The position numbers and the translations under genes are program-made. Positions 5,890-5,960 of a DNA stretch of 5,960 bases are shown in pieces. Origin of the DNA: Candidatus Acetothermia bacterium (GTDB lineage: Bacteria; Bipolaricaulota; Bipolaricaulia; UBA7950); the NCBI GenBank assembly GCA_003535305.1, contig DOHL01000162.1:1-5960 (forward strand). Direction: 5' to 3'. Under the pieces are notes generated by a model, which searched no databases, had not been told where the DNA came from, and worked only from the letters and a program-made list of their open reading frames with translations. Within the stretch, counting starts at the first letter, position 1; every line of letters begins with the position of its first letter.

Positions 5890-5960
5890 AAGGCAGAAGT
5901 CAGAGAATAGAAGTCAGAGAATAGAGAATAGAAAATAGAAGTCAGAAAATAGAAGGCAGA
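5874..5960. repeat. Heptanucleotide tandem repeat array, continuing past window
   Basis: From 5888 to 5957 the sequence divides without a gap into ten 7-bp units, all beginning AGA: AGAAGGC, AGAAGTC, AGAGAAT, AGAAGTC, AGAGAAT, AGAGAAT, AGAAAAT, AGAAGTC, AGAAAAT, AGAAGGC, then AGA at the edge. Bases 5874-5887 (14 bp, also starting AGA) keep the same register inside the end of khpB. AGAAGTCAGAGAAT is repeated exactly at 5895-5908 and 5909-5922. One strand has almost only purines. Multi-variant heptamer arrays resemble the short tandemly repeated repetitive sequences known in cyanobacteria, though that does not identify the host. No terminator is seen after khpB within the window. Confidence 0.85.

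Noticed and set aside
5874..5960. CRISPR array
   Set aside because: Units are 7 bp with no spacers; this is a tandem heptamer array.

Overview
The window is a compact stretch of bacterial chromosome of roughly balanced base composition. It holds six housekeeping genes in two divergent groups. All six open frames are intact. The YidC protein has a large periplasmic domain between its first and second membrane segments, which points to a diderm (Gram-negative-type) bacterium. The phylum cannot be fixed from the sequence. The repeat-rich intergenic ends and unusual gene order would fit an environmental or uncultivated lineage, but that is inference.

Left end (1-147): no gene. It carries a perfect 16-bp palindrome cut by the window edge, a short stretch with repeated ATCCGTG words, and no convincing terminator for hisS.

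Minus-strand operon (148-3712, transcribed right to left): ribE (riboflavin synthase), ribBA (DHBP synthase/GTP cyclohydrolase II), ribH (lumazine synthase) and hisS (histidyl-tRNA synthetase). ribE and ribBA overlap by 11 nt, ribBA and ribH are 65 nt apart with a strong ribosome binding site, and ribH and hisS are separated by one base. The three rib genes cover every dedicated riboflavin step except the deaminase/reductase (RibD), which must be encoded elsewhere. hisS is an unexpected last member.

Divergent regulatory region (3713-3809): about 97 bp holding plausible back-to-back sigma-70-type promoters, a perfect inverted repeat at their junction, and the Shine-Dalgarno of yidC. No FMN riboswitch is visible and the leader is too short for one. 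The best ribE promoter would give an almost leaderless mRNA.

Plus-strand operon (3810-5889): yidC (membrane protein insertase) overlaps by 32 nt a khpB/jag-like gene with a KH-like region and an R3H domain. This is the classic yidC-jag pair, but without rpmH-rnpA upstream. The KhpB-like protein lacks the Jag-N domain and appears to lack the GxxG loop of its KH domain.

Right end (5874-5960): a purine-rich array of 7-bp units starts inside the last codons of khpB, supplies its stop codon, and runs off the window.

No mobile element, CRISPR array, tRNA, rRNA or defence gene was seen. The core genes are ordinary; the more interesting signals are the heptamer array, the divergent control region, the degenerate KH loop, the gene order and an excess of GATC sites. 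I found no evidence for a wholly new multi-gene system.
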